Below are positions 7,782 to 17,093 of a stretch of 59,120 bases of DNA, piece by piece. Positions within the stretch are counted from its first letter, which is position 1, and each line of letters opens with the position of its first letter. The notes beneath the pieces are model-generated. The model saw nothing but the letters and a program-made list of their open reading frames with translations, made no database searches and was not told the DNA's origin. The translations under genes and the position numbers were made by a program. The DNA is taken from NCBI RefSeq assembly GCF_029991245.1, contig NZ_JAIVFO010000009.1, positions 1 through 59,120 on the forward strand, given 5' to 3'. The DNA is from Xanthobacter autotrophicus. GTDB taxonomy: Bacteria > Pseudomonadota > Alphaproteobacteria > Rhizobiales > Xanthobacteraceae.

Positions 7782-8669
7782 ATGGTCGACGAACGGATTT
7801 CCTACAAGGCTCTCAAGGAGATCCATCCAGATGTCCTGCGTGCCCGGATGGGGGAGGCGCCGCAGGAGGCGGCCCGCTGGGTCCGCGCGGCCGCGCTGAA
7901 CGGAATAAAGAGCGCGCAGGTCGCCTGGGGCCAGATGCTGCTCGACGGCCAGGGCGTCGAGCGCGATCCAGAGGCGGCGCTCAGGTGGTTTGCGATCGCC
8001 GCCGAGGCCGGCAGTCTCGACGGCGTCAATATGGTGGGCCGGTGCCACGAGTTCGGCTGGGGCTGCGCGCCCGACATGGCCGAGGCCGCCCGCCATTATC
8101 TTTCGGCGGCGGAGCGCGGCCACGCCTGGGCGCAGTTCAATCTCGCCACGCTCCTGCTTCACGCCGACGAATTTGCCGCCGATCCGTCCCCGGTCCTCGC
8201 ATGGTACGTGCGCTCCGCGCGCCTCGGAAATGCGAAGGCCATGACCATGATCGGGCGCTTTCTCGAGCGCGGATGGGGGCGACGCGCGCGCCCCGCGGCC
8301 GCGCGCCGCTGGTATCGAATGGCGGCCCTCGGCGGCGACTATCGCGGACAGTTCGACTACGCCCGCACCCTGTTCGAGGACGGCTTCATCGCGGAGGCCA
8401 TCAGCTGGTTCTCCCGTTCGATCGAGGCCGCCGTCCCGGATTTCTGCCGGCTGGCCGAGCCGGGACTGCGGAAGGCGGCGCATCCCGCCCTCGACGCCCT
8501 GGCGGACCGGGCGCTGGACCGCGTGCGGGAGGCCGAGGCCCGCGCGACCGCGCTGGTGCGCGCAGAGCTGGTACGCGCGGAGGCGACCCGCAAGGCGAAG
8601 CCCCGCCGCCGGCCGGCGTTGTCGTGGCTGCGCTATCGTCGCGCGCGGCGTGAAAAGATGACTCCGTAA
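7782..8669 (+). CDS. SEL1/TPR-like repeat protein of the piu locus
   Basis: This is a repeat scaffold protein. Several consecutive SEL1-type units of about 36 residues can be read, for example AQVAWGQMLLDGQGVERD, ALRWFAIAAEAGS, NMVGRCHEFGWG and AARHYLSAAERGHAWAQ, followed by more diverged units and a basic C-terminal tail rich in Arg and Lys. The start at 7782 gives MVDERISYKALKEIHPD; an upstream in-frame ATG at 7716 would add 22 unlikely residues. SEL1-repeat genes accompany piuA/piuC-type loci in Pseudomonas (family knowledge, from memory). Here the gene is divergent from the receptor. Its molecular function is unknown, although repeat proteins of this type usually mediate protein contacts. 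No signal peptide is evident. Confidence 0.8.
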   Translation: MVDERISYKALKEIHPDVLRARMGEAPQEAARWVRAAALNGIKSAQVAWGQMLLDGQGVERDPEAALRWFAIAAEAGSLDGVNMVGRCHEFGWGCAPDMAEAARHYLSAAERGHAWAQFNLATLLLHADEFAADPSPVLAWYVRSARLGNAKAMTMIGRFLERGWGRRARPAAARRWYRMAALGGDYRGQFDYARTLFEDGFIAEAISWFSRSIEAAVPDFCRLAEPGLRKAAHPALDALADRALDRVREAEARATALVRAELVRAEATRKAKPRRRPALSWLRYRRARREKMTP

Positions 8670-8915
8670 GGCGTATCAGCCGCCCGCACCGGCTCCGATG
8701 CGCCGATGGGCTGCTTAAGACGGGGCGCGCCGACTGGAGCGCGTATGGCACCCTGGACCAGCCCGGATGGGTCCGGGCACGACCCCGATCCATGCCGCAG
8801 GCCGCTGGGCATGACGCCACGTCCTGCGGCGCGGCCGGTTGGCCGGATTGAGCGCAAGCCTCCCGCCACCGCGCGAAGGCTGGGGCCGCTGGGGCGGGAA
8901 GCCCCGGGCGTCGCC

Positions 8916-10886
8916 TCAATCGCGCGCCAGGGCCATCACCGGATCGAGCCGCGAGGCATTGCGCGCCGGCAGGTAGCCGAAGCCGACGCCGATGAGGCTC
9001 GAACAGAGCACCGCCGCGACGATGGAGGTCGCGGAATAGATGAGGGTGAAGTTCGATCCCATATGGGCGAAAACCACGCCGAACCCGAGCGCGAGGCCGA
9101 TGCCGGCCACCCCGCCCACAAGGCACACCAGCACCGCCTCGATGAGGAACTGGTTGAGGATGTCGCTGCGCCGCGCCCCCACCGCCATGCGCACGCCGAT
9201 CTCCCCCACCCGCTCGGACACCGACACCAGCATGATGTTCATCACCCCGATCCCGCCCACGATGAGCGAGATGATGGCGATGGAGGCGATCAGCACCGTC
9301 ATGGTCTCGGTGGTGGCGGTGATGGTATTGCGGATGTCATCGGTGTTGATGATGAAGAAGTCCTTCATGCCGTGGCGCTGGGTGAGGAAGCGCGTCACCT
9401 GCTGCTCGGCCACGTCCATGGGCGCATCGTCCGCCACCTTCACGGTGATGGAGCGCAGCGAGCTTGAGCCCACGAAGCGCGTCTGCACCGTGGTGAATGG
9501 CAGATAGATGGACAGGTTCTGGCTGGAGCCGAAGCCGCCCTGCTGTGGCGCCACCACCCCGACGACCCGCACGAACACGTCGCCGACCAGGACCACTTGG
9601 CCGAGGGGGCTTTCGGGAAAATCCTTGAACAGGGTGCGGCGTGTATTCTCGTCGATGACGGCGTCGAGGGCACGCTCGCGCACGCCTTCGGCGTCGAAGA
9701 AGCGGCCCTGGGCGAGCCTTGCCCCCTTGGCCTCGAAATACCCCTCGCCGACACCGTTGACGAGGGCGCTCGCCTCGATGGCGCCGAAGCGCACCGTGCT
9801 TGATTTCGACACCGTTGGCGTCACTGCGGCCACATAGTGCTGCCGCGCGAGGGCATCCGCGTCGGCCACCACCAGCGTGGTGATGCGGCCCGAACGGGTG
9901 TCGCCGAAGCTGCGGCCGGCGAAGATCTCCAGCGTGTTGGTGCCCAGGTTCGAGATGTTGGCGAGCACCTTTTGCCGCGAGCCCTCGCCCAGCGCCACCA
10001 CGCACACCACCGAGGCGATGCCGATGATGATGCCCAGCATGGTCAGGAAGGTGCGCAGCCGGTGGGCGTTCATGGCGAGCAGCGCCATTACGAACGCCTC
10101 GCCGAGCCGGTCGATATAGGCACGCCACCCGGCGAGCCGGCCCGTCGCCGTCCGCGGGCCGGGCGCGGCGCCGGACAGGGGCGCCGGCGCGGCGCCGCCG
10201 GGACGGTCGGCGACGATCTCGCCGTCGCGGATCTCGATGATCCGCCGGGCGCGTTCGGCCACCTTCATGTCGTGGGTGACGATGATGATGGTACGCCCTT
10301 CGGCGTTGAGTTCGTCGAGGATGCGCAGCACCTCCGCCCCGCTCTTGCTGTCCAGCGCGCCGGTGGGCTCGTCTGCGAGGATCACGTCGGCGCCATTCAT
10401 CAAGGCACGGGCGATGGAGACGCGCTGCTGCTGGCCACCGGAAAGCTGGCCCGGCCGGTGCTCCGCACGGTCGGCCATGCCGAGCCGGGCCAGGATCGCC
10501 TCCGCGCGCGTCCGGCGGGCCTGCGCGCTCGCCCCCGCATAGACGGCGGGGATCTCCACATTGCCGAGCGCCGTCAGCTCGCCCAACAGGTGATAGCGCT
10601 GGAAGATGAAGCCGAAATGCTCGCGGCGCAGCGCCGCCAGTTCGTCGGGTTCGAGGGCGGACGTTTCCTTGCCGCCGACGCGATAGCTGCCGGAGGTGGG
10701 CCGGTCGAGGCAGCCCAATATGTTCATGAGCGTCGACTTGCCCGAGCCGGATGCGCCCACGATGGCCACGATCTCGCCGCGCTCGATTTCAAGGTCGATG
10801 CCCTTGAGCGCCGCGATGGTGCCCTCGCCGGAGGGGTATTCGCGCCACACCTGCTTCAGCTGGAGGAGGGGCGCGTCCATGCTCAC
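8916..10886 (-). CDS. macB: MacB-type ABC exporter (ATPase-permease fusion)
   Basis: This is the inner-membrane ATPase/permease of a tripartite efflux pump that drives periplasmic substrates into an outer-membrane channel. The N-terminal ABC domain shows the Walker A motif GASGSGKST (residues 44-52), FIFQRYHLL, the signature [10 protein letters not shown], Walker [13 protein letters not shown] and IIIVTHD. Four membrane helices frame a large periplasmic MacB_PCD domain, and the C-terminal FtsX-like segment includes [19 protein letters not shown]. At 656 aa it has normal MacB length. The GTG at 10886 overlaps the macA stop (GTGA); an ATG two codons later at 10880 is an equally reasonable start. 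It is last in the operon reductase-outer membrane factor-macA-macB, which suggests a siderophore or other small-molecule substrate. Confidence 0.95.
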   Translation of the reverse strand: MSMDAPLLQLKQVWREYPSGEGTIAALKGIDLEIERGEIVAIVGASGSGKSTLMNILGCLDRPTSGSYRVGGKETSALEPDELAALRREHFGFIFQRYHLLGELTALGNVEIPAVYAGASAQARRTRAEAILARLGMADRAEHRPGQLSGGQQQRVSIARALMNGADVILADEPTGALDSKSGAEVLRILDELNAEGRTIIIVTHDMKVAERARRIIEIRDGEIVADRPGGAAPAPLSGAAPGPRTATGRLAGWRAYIDRLGEAFVMALLAMNAHRLRTFLTMLGIIIGIASVVCVVALGEGSRQKVLANISNLGTNTLEIFAGRSFGDTRSGRITTLVVADADALARQHYVAAVTPTVSKSSTVRFGAIEASALVNGVGEGYFEAKGARLAQGRFFDAEGVRERALDAVIDENTRRTLFKDFPESPLGQVVLVGDVFVRVVGVVAPQQGGFGSSQNLSIYLPFTTVQTRFVGSSSLRSITVKVADDAPMDVAEQQVTRFLTQRHGMKDFFIINTDDIRNTITATTETMTVLIASIAIISLIVGGIGVMNIMLVSVSERVGEIGVRMAVGARRSDILNQFLIEAVLVCLVGGVAGIGLALGFGVVFAHMGSNFTLIYSATSIVAAVLCSSLIGVGFGYLPARNASRLDPVMALARD

Positions 10887-12193
10887 AGCCCCCCCATGGG
10901 AGATGGCGGCCCACCCGGCCGGCGTTGTTGCTGCTGCTGACCGCCGCCGGCCGCCCCCGGCACGGCCTCGCCCGTCACCACCTTCTCGCCCTCCACCAGG
11001 CCCGAGCGGATCTCCGCGGTGATCTTGTCGTTGAGGCCCACCTCGACGCGGCGGCGCTCCACCGTCCCGTCGGGCTGGAGGACGCGGACATGATAACCTC
11101 GACCCGCGCGCACCAGTGCGGTCGAAGGCACGGTGAGCACACCCGCCGCGCGGCCGAGCACGATGTGCACCTCCGCCGTCATGTAGGTCCGCAGCCGGCC
11201 CTTGGGGTTCGGCACGTCGAACACGCCGATGTAATAGATGGCCGAGGTGGTGGAGCCCGAGGACGACGAGGACGAGCTTGTCGAGGTTGCGAAGCTGCTG
11301 TCGCTCTTGATGGATTCGGACGCCGGCTCGATGAATTCGAGCTTGCCCTCGTGCCGCTCCTCCGGCGCGCCGACCACGGTGAACCAGAGCGGCATGCCCG
11401 GCGCGACCTTCACGATATCGGCCTCCGAGATGTCGGCGCGCACGGTCATCACGTCAAGCTGGCCGAGGATGACGATGCTGGGCGCCGACTGGGAGGCATT
11501 CACCGTCTGGCCCTCCTGGGCCACGATGGCGAGCACGGTGCCGTCGATGGGCGCCGTGATGCGGGTGTAGCCGAGGTTGGCCCGGGCGGTGTCCACCGCG
11601 ATCTGTGCCCCCACGATCTGGGCCTCCAGGGCGGCGAGCTGGGCGCGGGTCACCTTCACGGTCGCGTCGGCAACCTCGAAATCCGCCTGCGAGACCGCCT
11701 TCTGCGCCACCATGGTCCGCTGGCGCGTGAGCGTCTGTTCGTTGAGCACGAGGGTCGCCTCCTTCTCCGCCCTCTGGGCGCGCATGTTGGCGAGGGAGGC
11801 TTCCGCCGTGCGCAGCGCATTCTCCTGGGTGACCGCGTCGATCTGCGCGATCAGCTCGCCCTTTTCAACCTTCTGCCCCAGCTTGACCTTGAGCGAGAGG
11901 ATGCGCCCCGACGCCTGCGAGCCCACGGCCACCAGGCGTGACGGCTTGAGCGTGCCGCTCGCCAGCACGGTTTCCTCCACGGTGCCGGAGGTCACCGGCG
12001 CGGTCATGATGCCGGTGCCGGGCGCCGGGGTGGTGTAGCGGGTGTAGCCATAGGCACCCGCACCGAGGAGGACCGCCAGCAGTCCCCATTGCCACAGCCG
12101 CCGGCGCGGCCGCGAACCGGCGGCGCCGGGCTTGGGCTTGGTCGCATCTTGCGGGGTGATGCCGGTCTCGTCGAAGGGAGGCAGGGCGTTCAT
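10883..12193 (-). CDS. macA: MacA-type periplasmic adaptor subunit
   Basis: This membrane-fusion protein links MacB to the outer-membrane factor. One N-terminal membrane anchor ([20 protein letters not shown]) is followed by a barrel-sandwich/lipoyl half ([18 protein letters not shown]), a long alpha-helical hairpin (about residues 125-205), the second lipoyl half ([19 protein letters not shown]) and beta-barrel domains. Two oddities stand out. A Ser/Thr-rich run at about residues 299-317 interrupts the beta-barrel region, and the C-terminus is low-complexity and rich in Gln, Pro and Gly. At 436 aa it is slightly long for MacA, explained by these insertions. It starts 16 bases after the outer-membrane factor gene and overlaps macB by 4 bases. 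Confidence 0.93.
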   Translation of the reverse strand: MNALPPFDETGITPQDATKPKPGAAGSRPRRRLWQWGLLAVLLGAGAYGYTRYTTPAPGTGIMTAPVTSGTVEETVLASGTLKPSRLVAVGSQASGRILSLKVKLGQKVEKGELIAQIDAVTQENALRTAEASLANMRAQRAEKEATLVLNEQTLTRQRTMVAQKAVSQADFEVADATVKVTRAQLAALEAQIVGAQIAVDTARANLGYTRITAPIDGTVLAIVAQEGQTVNASQSAPSIVILGQLDVMTVRADISEADIVKVAPGMPLWFTVVGAPEERHEGKLEFIEPASESIKSDSSFATSTSSSSSSSGSTTSAIYYIGVFDVPNPKGRLRTYMTAEVHIVLGRAAGVLTVPSTALVRAGRGYHVRVLQPDGTVERRRVEVGLNDKITAEIRSGLVEGEKVVTGEAVPGAAGGGQQQQQRRPGGPPSPMGGL

Positions 12194-12209
12194 GGTTGGG
12201 CGCGTCCTG

Positions 12210-13853
12210 TCATTGGCTCGCCGACAGCTTGAGACGGGCGAAATGCGGGCCGGTGTATCCGTCCACCACCTCCCGCGCGGAGGTGTCGACCATCCCGTCC
12301 CAGCCGCCGCCGAGCGCCTTGTTGAGGGCGATGTAAGATTTGGCCGTCGCGACCCGGCTCTGGATGAGCTGGGTCTCGGCCGAATAGAGCGAGCGCTCCG
12401 CCGTGAGCACGTCGAGGAAGCTCGAAGCCCCGTTCTCGTAGAGGGAGCGGGAGAGCCGCGCCGCCTCGCGGTAGGAGGCGGAGGAGGACGAGAGCTTGCC
12501 CGTCCTGATGCGTTGCTGGGCGAGGGAGACGGACGCGTTCTCCACCTCTTCCAGGGCGGTCAGCACCGATGCCTTGTAGGCGATGAAGGATTGGTCGCGC
12601 CCGGCCTCGGCCAGGTCCACCGCCGCCTTCAATTGCCCGCCGGTGAAGATCGGCACGGTGAGGGAAGGCCCGAAGGCCCAGCTGATGGAGGAGGCGCGCC
12701 CGAGGTCGCCGAGCTGGGTGCCGGTGGCGTTGATGTTGCCGGTGAGGCTGATGGCGGGATAGCGGTTCGCCTCGGCCTGGCCGATGAGGGCGGTGGACTG
12801 GCCGAGCCGGCGCTCGGCGGCACGCACGTCCGGCCGGCTGGCCAGCACGTCGGCGGGAATGCCGCGCGGCACCGGCAGGCGCGGCGAGGGCACCGCGCGC
12901 ACGACCGCCATGCGTCGGGCGAGCGTGGCCGGCGGCTGTCCGATGAGGACGGAGAGGCGGTGGACGCTCGCAGCCAGCGCCGCCTCGATCTCGGGAATGT
13001 TGGCCTCGGTGCTCGCCACCTGGCCGGAGGCGTTGGCCACGTCCAAGGCCGAGACGGCGCCGGCATCGAGCCGGCGGCGGGTGAGCGCTTCCGTCTCCCG
13101 TTGCGAGGCGGCGGTGCGGCGGGCGAGGGCGATCTGCGCCTGGTAGCCGCGCGCGTCCGCATAATTGGATGCGACATCGCCAACCAGGGTCAGCAAGGCG
13201 GCGTCAAGATCGTCCACGGACGCATCGACGCCGAAGACCGCCGCCTCCACGCCGCGGCGGTTGGCGCCGAACAGGTCGATTTCCCAGCTGGCGTCGAGCC
13301 CGGCCTGGTATTGGCCGTAGCCGCTGTCGACGGTGACGTCGCCGCCGGAGCCGACCCGCCCGCCATTGGCGCCGCGCGTGCCGGAGGCGTTGCCCGTGAC
13401 CTGCGGGAACAGCGCGCCCACCTGCTGGCGATAGCTGGCGCGCGCCGCCCGCACGTTGGCCTTGGCGGTGGCAACATCAAGGTTGCCGGCGACCGCCTCG
13501 TCCATCAGGGCGTCGAGCACGGGATCTCCCATCCGCCGCCACCACGCCTTGAGATTGGGCGCCGCCTCGGCATGGGTAGGCTCGACTTGGGTGCGCGGTA
13601 CCGCCCCCCAATGACCGGGCAGGGGCAGCGCGGGGGTCTCGTATTCCGGCCCGACGGCGCATGCCGCGAGGCCAAGAGCAAGCAGGCTCCCGAGCACGCC
13701 CCTGGGTATGCCGGCTCCGGGCCGTCCCTTGCCGGCGGGGGCGGAGACCGGCGCATCGCGGCCCGGCATCGGGGCCGCACGGGGACGCACGAGCGTCCTG
13801 CCGCCCCGGCCCGGATCGGGGCGGGGCGGGACTGCCTCATGAGGGTGTGGCAT
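12210..13853 (-). CDS. NodT/TolC-family outer-membrane efflux lipoprotein
   Basis: This is the outer-membrane channel of the tripartite pump. The lipobox region LALGLAACAVGPEYETP is classic for the NodT subfamily. Two repeated OEP domains follow, including SWEIDLFGANRRGVEAA in the first half and ASSFLDVLTAERSLYSAE in the second. The ATG at 13853 shares one base with the stop of the upstream reductase gene (TGATG), which implies translational coupling, but it leaves an unusually long proline-rich segment before the signal peptide. The ATG at 13769 gives a more conventional lipoprotein signal. Either start leaves the mature protein unchanged. With MacA and MacB encoded directly downstream, this is a complete MacAB-TolC-type pump in one operon. 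Confidence 0.92.
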   Translation of the reverse strand: MPHPHEAVPPRPDPGRGGRTLVRPRAAPMPGRDAPVSAPAGKGRPGAGIPRGVLGSLLALGLAACAVGPEYETPALPLPGHWGAVPRTQVEPTHAEAAPNLKAWWRRMGDPVLDALMDEAVAGNLDVATAKANVRAARASYRQQVGALFPQVTGNASGTRGANGGRVGSGGDVTVDSGYGQYQAGLDASWEIDLFGANRRGVEAAVFGVDASVDDLDAALLTLVGDVASNYADARGYQAQIALARRTAASQRETEALTRRRLDAGAVSALDVANASGQVASTEANIPEIEAALAASVHRLSVLIGQPPATLARRMAVVRAVPSPRLPVPRGIPADVLASRPDVRAAERRLGQSTALIGQAEANRYPAISLTGNINATGTQLGDLGRASSISWAFGPSLTVPIFTGGQLKAAVDLAEAGRDQSFIAYKASVLTALEEVENASVSLAQQRIRTGKLSSSSASYREAARLSRSLYENGASSFLDVLTAERSLYSAETQLIQSRVATAKSYIALNKALGGGWDGMVDTSAREVVDGYTGPHFARLKLSASQ

Positions 13854-16069
13854 CAGTCGAACGTGTCCATGCGGACGCGTCCCTCGGCCAGCCACCGGCC
13901 GACCTCGTCCCGCGCGGCTTCGGGCTTCAACCCGCCCTCGGCGACGAGGATATGGGCGATGGCGTCCTCGACCGCACGCGCCATGGCGCGCCGGCCGCAG
14001 ATATAGACGACGGCCTTCTTCTCCACGAGCCAGTCGAACACCGCCGCGGCATTCTCCATAAGCCGCGCCTGGACGCGGGCACCGTCCCCGGGATCACGGG
14101 AGAAGGCGGTGTCCATGCGGGTGAGCGTGCCGTCGCGCAGGGCGGCCTCGAACAGCTCGCGCCACAGGAAGTCGCCGTCGCGGTGCCGGTTGCCGAAGAT
14201 GAGCCAGGCGGGTCCCGCCCGTCCGGACGCGCGGCGCTCGGTGATGAAGCCGGGAAAGGGCGCGATGCCGGAGCCCGCGCCGATCATGAGGATCGGCCAT
14301 GCGGGGTCCGACGGCGGATTGAAGCCGGGGTGCGGATCGAGCCGCGCCTCGATGGTCGCGCCGTCGAGGGCCTCGCGCACCAGATAGCCGGAGACGCGGC
14401 CCATGTGGGGCGTCCCATCCCCATCGCTCCAGGAATGGAGCCGAACGGTAAGGTCGATGCGGCCGGGATCGACCCGGCTCGAACTGCCCACGGAATAGGA
14501 GCGAGGCACCTCCCCTTCGCCGGGGGACAGGCGCACAAGGTCGCCCGGGCGGAAGACGAGGTCGGTGCCACCCTTGAGCATGATGCGCCAGGTCTCCAAC
14601 GTATCCCCGCGCGCCGGATCGTCCAGGCGCTGGCGGGCGGCGACCGTGAGCGCGACCGGCGCGCTGACGGGTGGGAGCTGGGCGACGGCGCACGTCAGCC
14701 CCAGCTCGGCGCGCAGCGTATCGACCCAGGAGACCCATGTCGCCGACGGGTCCCCGTCCGCCTCCCACATGGGAACGGCTTCTGCCGCACCGGCGGAGAG
14801 CAGCGCCGAGCGCAGCCTCTGCCCGCCGCCGCAGAAATGGGTGTAGGTGCGCTCGCCCAGGGCCAGCACCGCGAACCGGACCCCCTTGAGGCTCCCTGGC
14901 TTCAGAGCCTTCGCGACGGCCCGTGCACCGTCCGGGATCTCGCCCTCGCCGGTGGTGGAGGCGATGAGCAGGACGAGGCGGAAGCGGGCGAGATCCTTGG
15001 GCTTCACCGCGCCGATGGGGGCGATGGCGGCCTTCTCGCCTGCGGCTGTGAGGCCGTCATAGGTGGCTGTCGCGAGGCGCGCGGCCCTCCCGGTCTGGCT
15101 CGCATGGGCGACCAGGATTTCGGCGCCGGCCGCGAGCGGTTTGGCCCGGTTGCGCCGCCAGCGGCGGAACCAGGACACGAAGCCGGTCACGGTGAGGCCC
15201 AGAAGGGCGAGGGAAATGATGAAGTTGAGGCTGCCGGACCAGGCTCCGCCCCAGGTTCCCTCATGAATCTGCTTGACGAGGTTCGGGCCGCCGGTCATCG
15301 GCGTCACCCCGGAATCGGTGACGACGAAGCTGCCGGCCCTCGGTCCCTCGCCGCCTCCGGCGATCTGGACCATCACCGCGCCGCCCCGGAGCCGGCGCAT
15401 CGCGGCAAGCCGCGTCATATCCAGATCGCGGGAGGCGATGGTGACGGCTTCGCTGAGGGCCACCGGCCGCTTCGGGCGCGGCAGCTCAGGACGCGGGCCC
15501 ACACCGATGCCGAGCGTCAGCATCACCGCGGTGACCGGCGAGGTCAGGGTCAGCGGCAGGAGGCACCAGCCCACGGCCGCGTGCCAGCCCATGAGCGTGT
15601 TGCGCAATCGCAGCCAGGCCATGAACGGCCCGACCACCATGATCGCCAGCATGAGATAGGTCGCAATCTCCACCACGATGCCGAGGCCCAGCAGCAGCGT
15701 CTGGTGCAGGCCCTGCGCGGTGCGGAAGATGTCGATGCCGCCTGCCGGCGCGGGCGTGTGCTGGCCGGTGGCGATCTCCCAGCTGCCACTCACCTTCGGG
15801 TCCTGGGACATGACGGCGATGGCGCGGCCGCCGTCGATGACGCTGGCCCCCCCGAACTGGCCGCGGGACTCCACGGTGCCAAGGAGCGTCTTGAGGGCGG
15901 CCACGTCGATGCCGGCACCGGCGAGCCCGCTCGACTGGCTCGCATTGATGATCGGCCGGAATGACAGAACCGCGCCGGTGAGAATGATCACCAGGAAGAT
16001 CGGGGCGAGGATCAGGCCGACCCAGCGATGAAGGACGATCAGCACGGACCGGACGGGGGCGAACGACAT
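13853..16069 (-). CDS. PepSY-membrane/flavodoxin/NADPH-reductase fusion (PiuB-type)
   Basis: This predicted inner-membrane iron reductase passes electrons from NADPH through FAD and FMN to the periplasmic side. The ATG at 16069 has GGAG eight bases upstream and opens directly into a membrane helix (VLIVLHRWVGLILAPIFL). The N-terminal ~350 residues are a PepSY-associated four-helix membrane unit with periplasmic loops. A flavodoxin domain follows (EILVAHASQTGRAARLA, ASTTGEGEIPDGA), then a ferredoxin-reductase module with the FAD motif RSYSVGSSS, the NADPH site GAGSGIAPFPGF and CGRRAMARAVEDAI. The 738 aa and domain order match PA4513-like PiuB proteins (from memory). Its stop overlaps the start of the outer-membrane factor gene, making it first in the four-gene efflux operon, which is the unusual feature. 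Confidence 0.88.
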   Translation of the reverse strand: MSFAPVRSVLIVLHRWVGLILAPIFLVIILTGAVLSFRPIINASQSSGLAGAGIDVAALKTLLGTVESRGQFGGASVIDGGRAIAVMSQDPKVSGSWEIATGQHTPAPAGGIDIFRTAQGLHQTLLLGLGIVVEIATYLMLAIMVVGPFMAWLRLRNTLMGWHAAVGWCLLPLTLTSPVTAVMLTLGIGVGPRPELPRPKRPVALSEAVTIASRDLDMTRLAAMRRLRGGAVMVQIAGGGEGPRAGSFVVTDSGVTPMTGGPNLVKQIHEGTWGGAWSGSLNFIISLALLGLTVTGFVSWFRRWRRNRAKPLAAGAEILVAHASQTGRAARLATATYDGLTAAGEKAAIAPIGAVKPKDLARFRLVLLIASTTGEGEIPDGARAVAKALKPGSLKGVRFAVLALGERTYTHFCGGGQRLRSALLSAGAAEAVPMWEADGDPSATWVSWVDTLRAELGLTCAVAQLPPVSAPVALTVAARQRLDDPARGDTLETWRIMLKGGTDLVFRPGDLVRLSPGEGEVPRSYSVGSSSRVDPGRIDLTVRLHSWSDGDGTPHMGRVSGYLVREALDGATIEARLDPHPGFNPPSDPAWPILMIGAGSGIAPFPGFITERRASGRAGPAWLIFGNRHRDGDFLWRELFEAALRDGTLTRMDTAFSRDPGDGARVQARLMENAAAVFDWLVEKKAVVYICGRRAMARAVEDAIAHILVAEGGLKPEAARDEVGRWLAEGRVRMDTFD

Positions 16070-16229
16070 GACAAACTCCGATGGGCGAAACGGCACATGC
16101 GGGGCTGGACGGCACTCGGCCTGTCTGGCGGCAGGTTCCTTCGAGCCCCCTTATGAACCGTCGGAGTCCCGGGAGTTTGTCGCAGCGCAGCAGGTTGGTA
16201 ATCGTTCGTGCCTCTTCTGCGGAGATGAC

Positions 16230-16245
16230 ACAATTCGATACAATT
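16230..16245. promoter_or_regulatory. Candidate OmpR-type direct-repeat operator
   Basis: ACAATT occurs twice with a 10-base period (16230-16235 and 16240-16245), roughly midway between the divergent reductase operon (start 16069) and the response-regulator gene (start 16374). OmpR/PhoB-family regulators typically bind direct repeats about 10-11 bases apart (family knowledge). Control of both transcripts by the adjacent regulator is inference. Confidence 0.4.
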
Positions 16246-16373
16246 TCGTGGTAGCAAGCGCCGGTTCACTCCGCTCAAGTCGCCCCGGGGCATGCGGCGC
16301 ATCCGGGTTTCCCGGCAGCGCGGGCATCGGTCAAATGGCGCAGCGCGGCGAAGCTGGTTGATATCTGGAACGC

Positions 16374-17093
16374 ATGGAACGCACGCCGCACATCCTCGTT
16401 GTCGACGATCACCGCGAGATCCGCGAATTGCTCGCGAAATACCTGACCCGAAACGGGTTCAGGGTCAGCGTCGCGAGCGGGGGCGCGGACATGCGCCAGC
16501 AGATGCGCACCGGCACGTTCGACCTCGTGGTGCTCGATATCATGATGCCCGGGGACGACGGGCTCACCCTGTGCCGCCAGTTACGGCAGTCGAGCGACAT
16601 TCCCGTCGTCCTGCTCACGGCGGCGGCGGAGGAGACCGACCGGATCGTCGGCATCGAATTGGGTGCCGACGATTATGTCACCAAGCCCTTCAATCCGCGG
16701 GAACTCCTCGCCCGCATCCGCGCCATCCTGCGCCGCGCGCAGGGTCCTGCGCTCGCGCAGCAAGGCGGGCCGCGCCGCTATCGCTTCGACCGGTGGCAGC
16801 TCGATCCCGACCGCCGCGTGCTGCTCGACGAGACCGGAAGCGAGGTCCGCCTCGGCAGTGCCGAATTCCGCCTTCTGGCTGCCCTGGTCACCCGCCCTTC
16901 CGTCGTGCTCACCCGCGACCAGCTTCTCGACATCACGGCGGGTCGGCCGGCGCAGGTTTTCGATCGCAGCATCGACAATCTGGTCAGCCGGCTCCGGCGC
17001 CGGATTGAACGCGACCCCCAGCATCCGGAGCTTATCAAGACTGTGTGGGGCGATGGCTACGTCTTCGCCGCACCGGTCGAGGTGGACCCGTGA
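16374..17093 (+). CDS. OmpR-family response regulator
   Basis: This is a phosphorylation-controlled transcription factor. The receiver domain (1-115) carries the acidic pair in LVVDDHRE, phospho-acceptor Asp55 in VVLDIMMPGDDG, Thr82 in LLTAAAEE and Lys104 in VTKPFNPREL. The C-terminal winged-helix DNA-binding domain shows SAEFRLLAALVTRPSVVLTR and SIDNLVSRLRRRIERD, ending in IKTVWGDGYVF. The length is the usual 239 aa. It overlaps the sensor kinase gene by 4 bases (GTGA) and is divergent from the reductase/efflux operon, its most likely target. Confidence 0.95.
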   Translation: MERTPHILVVDDHREIRELLAKYLTRNGFRVSVASGGADMRQQMRTGTFDLVVLDIMMPGDDGLTLCRQLRQSSDIPVVLLTAAAEETDRIVGIELGADDYVTKPFNPRELLARIRAILRRAQGPALAQQGGPRRYRFDRWQLDPDRRVLLDETGSEVRLGSAEFRLLAALVTRPSVVLTRDQLLDITAGRPAQVFDRSIDNLVSRLRRRIERDPQHPELIKTVWGDGYVFAAPVEVDP

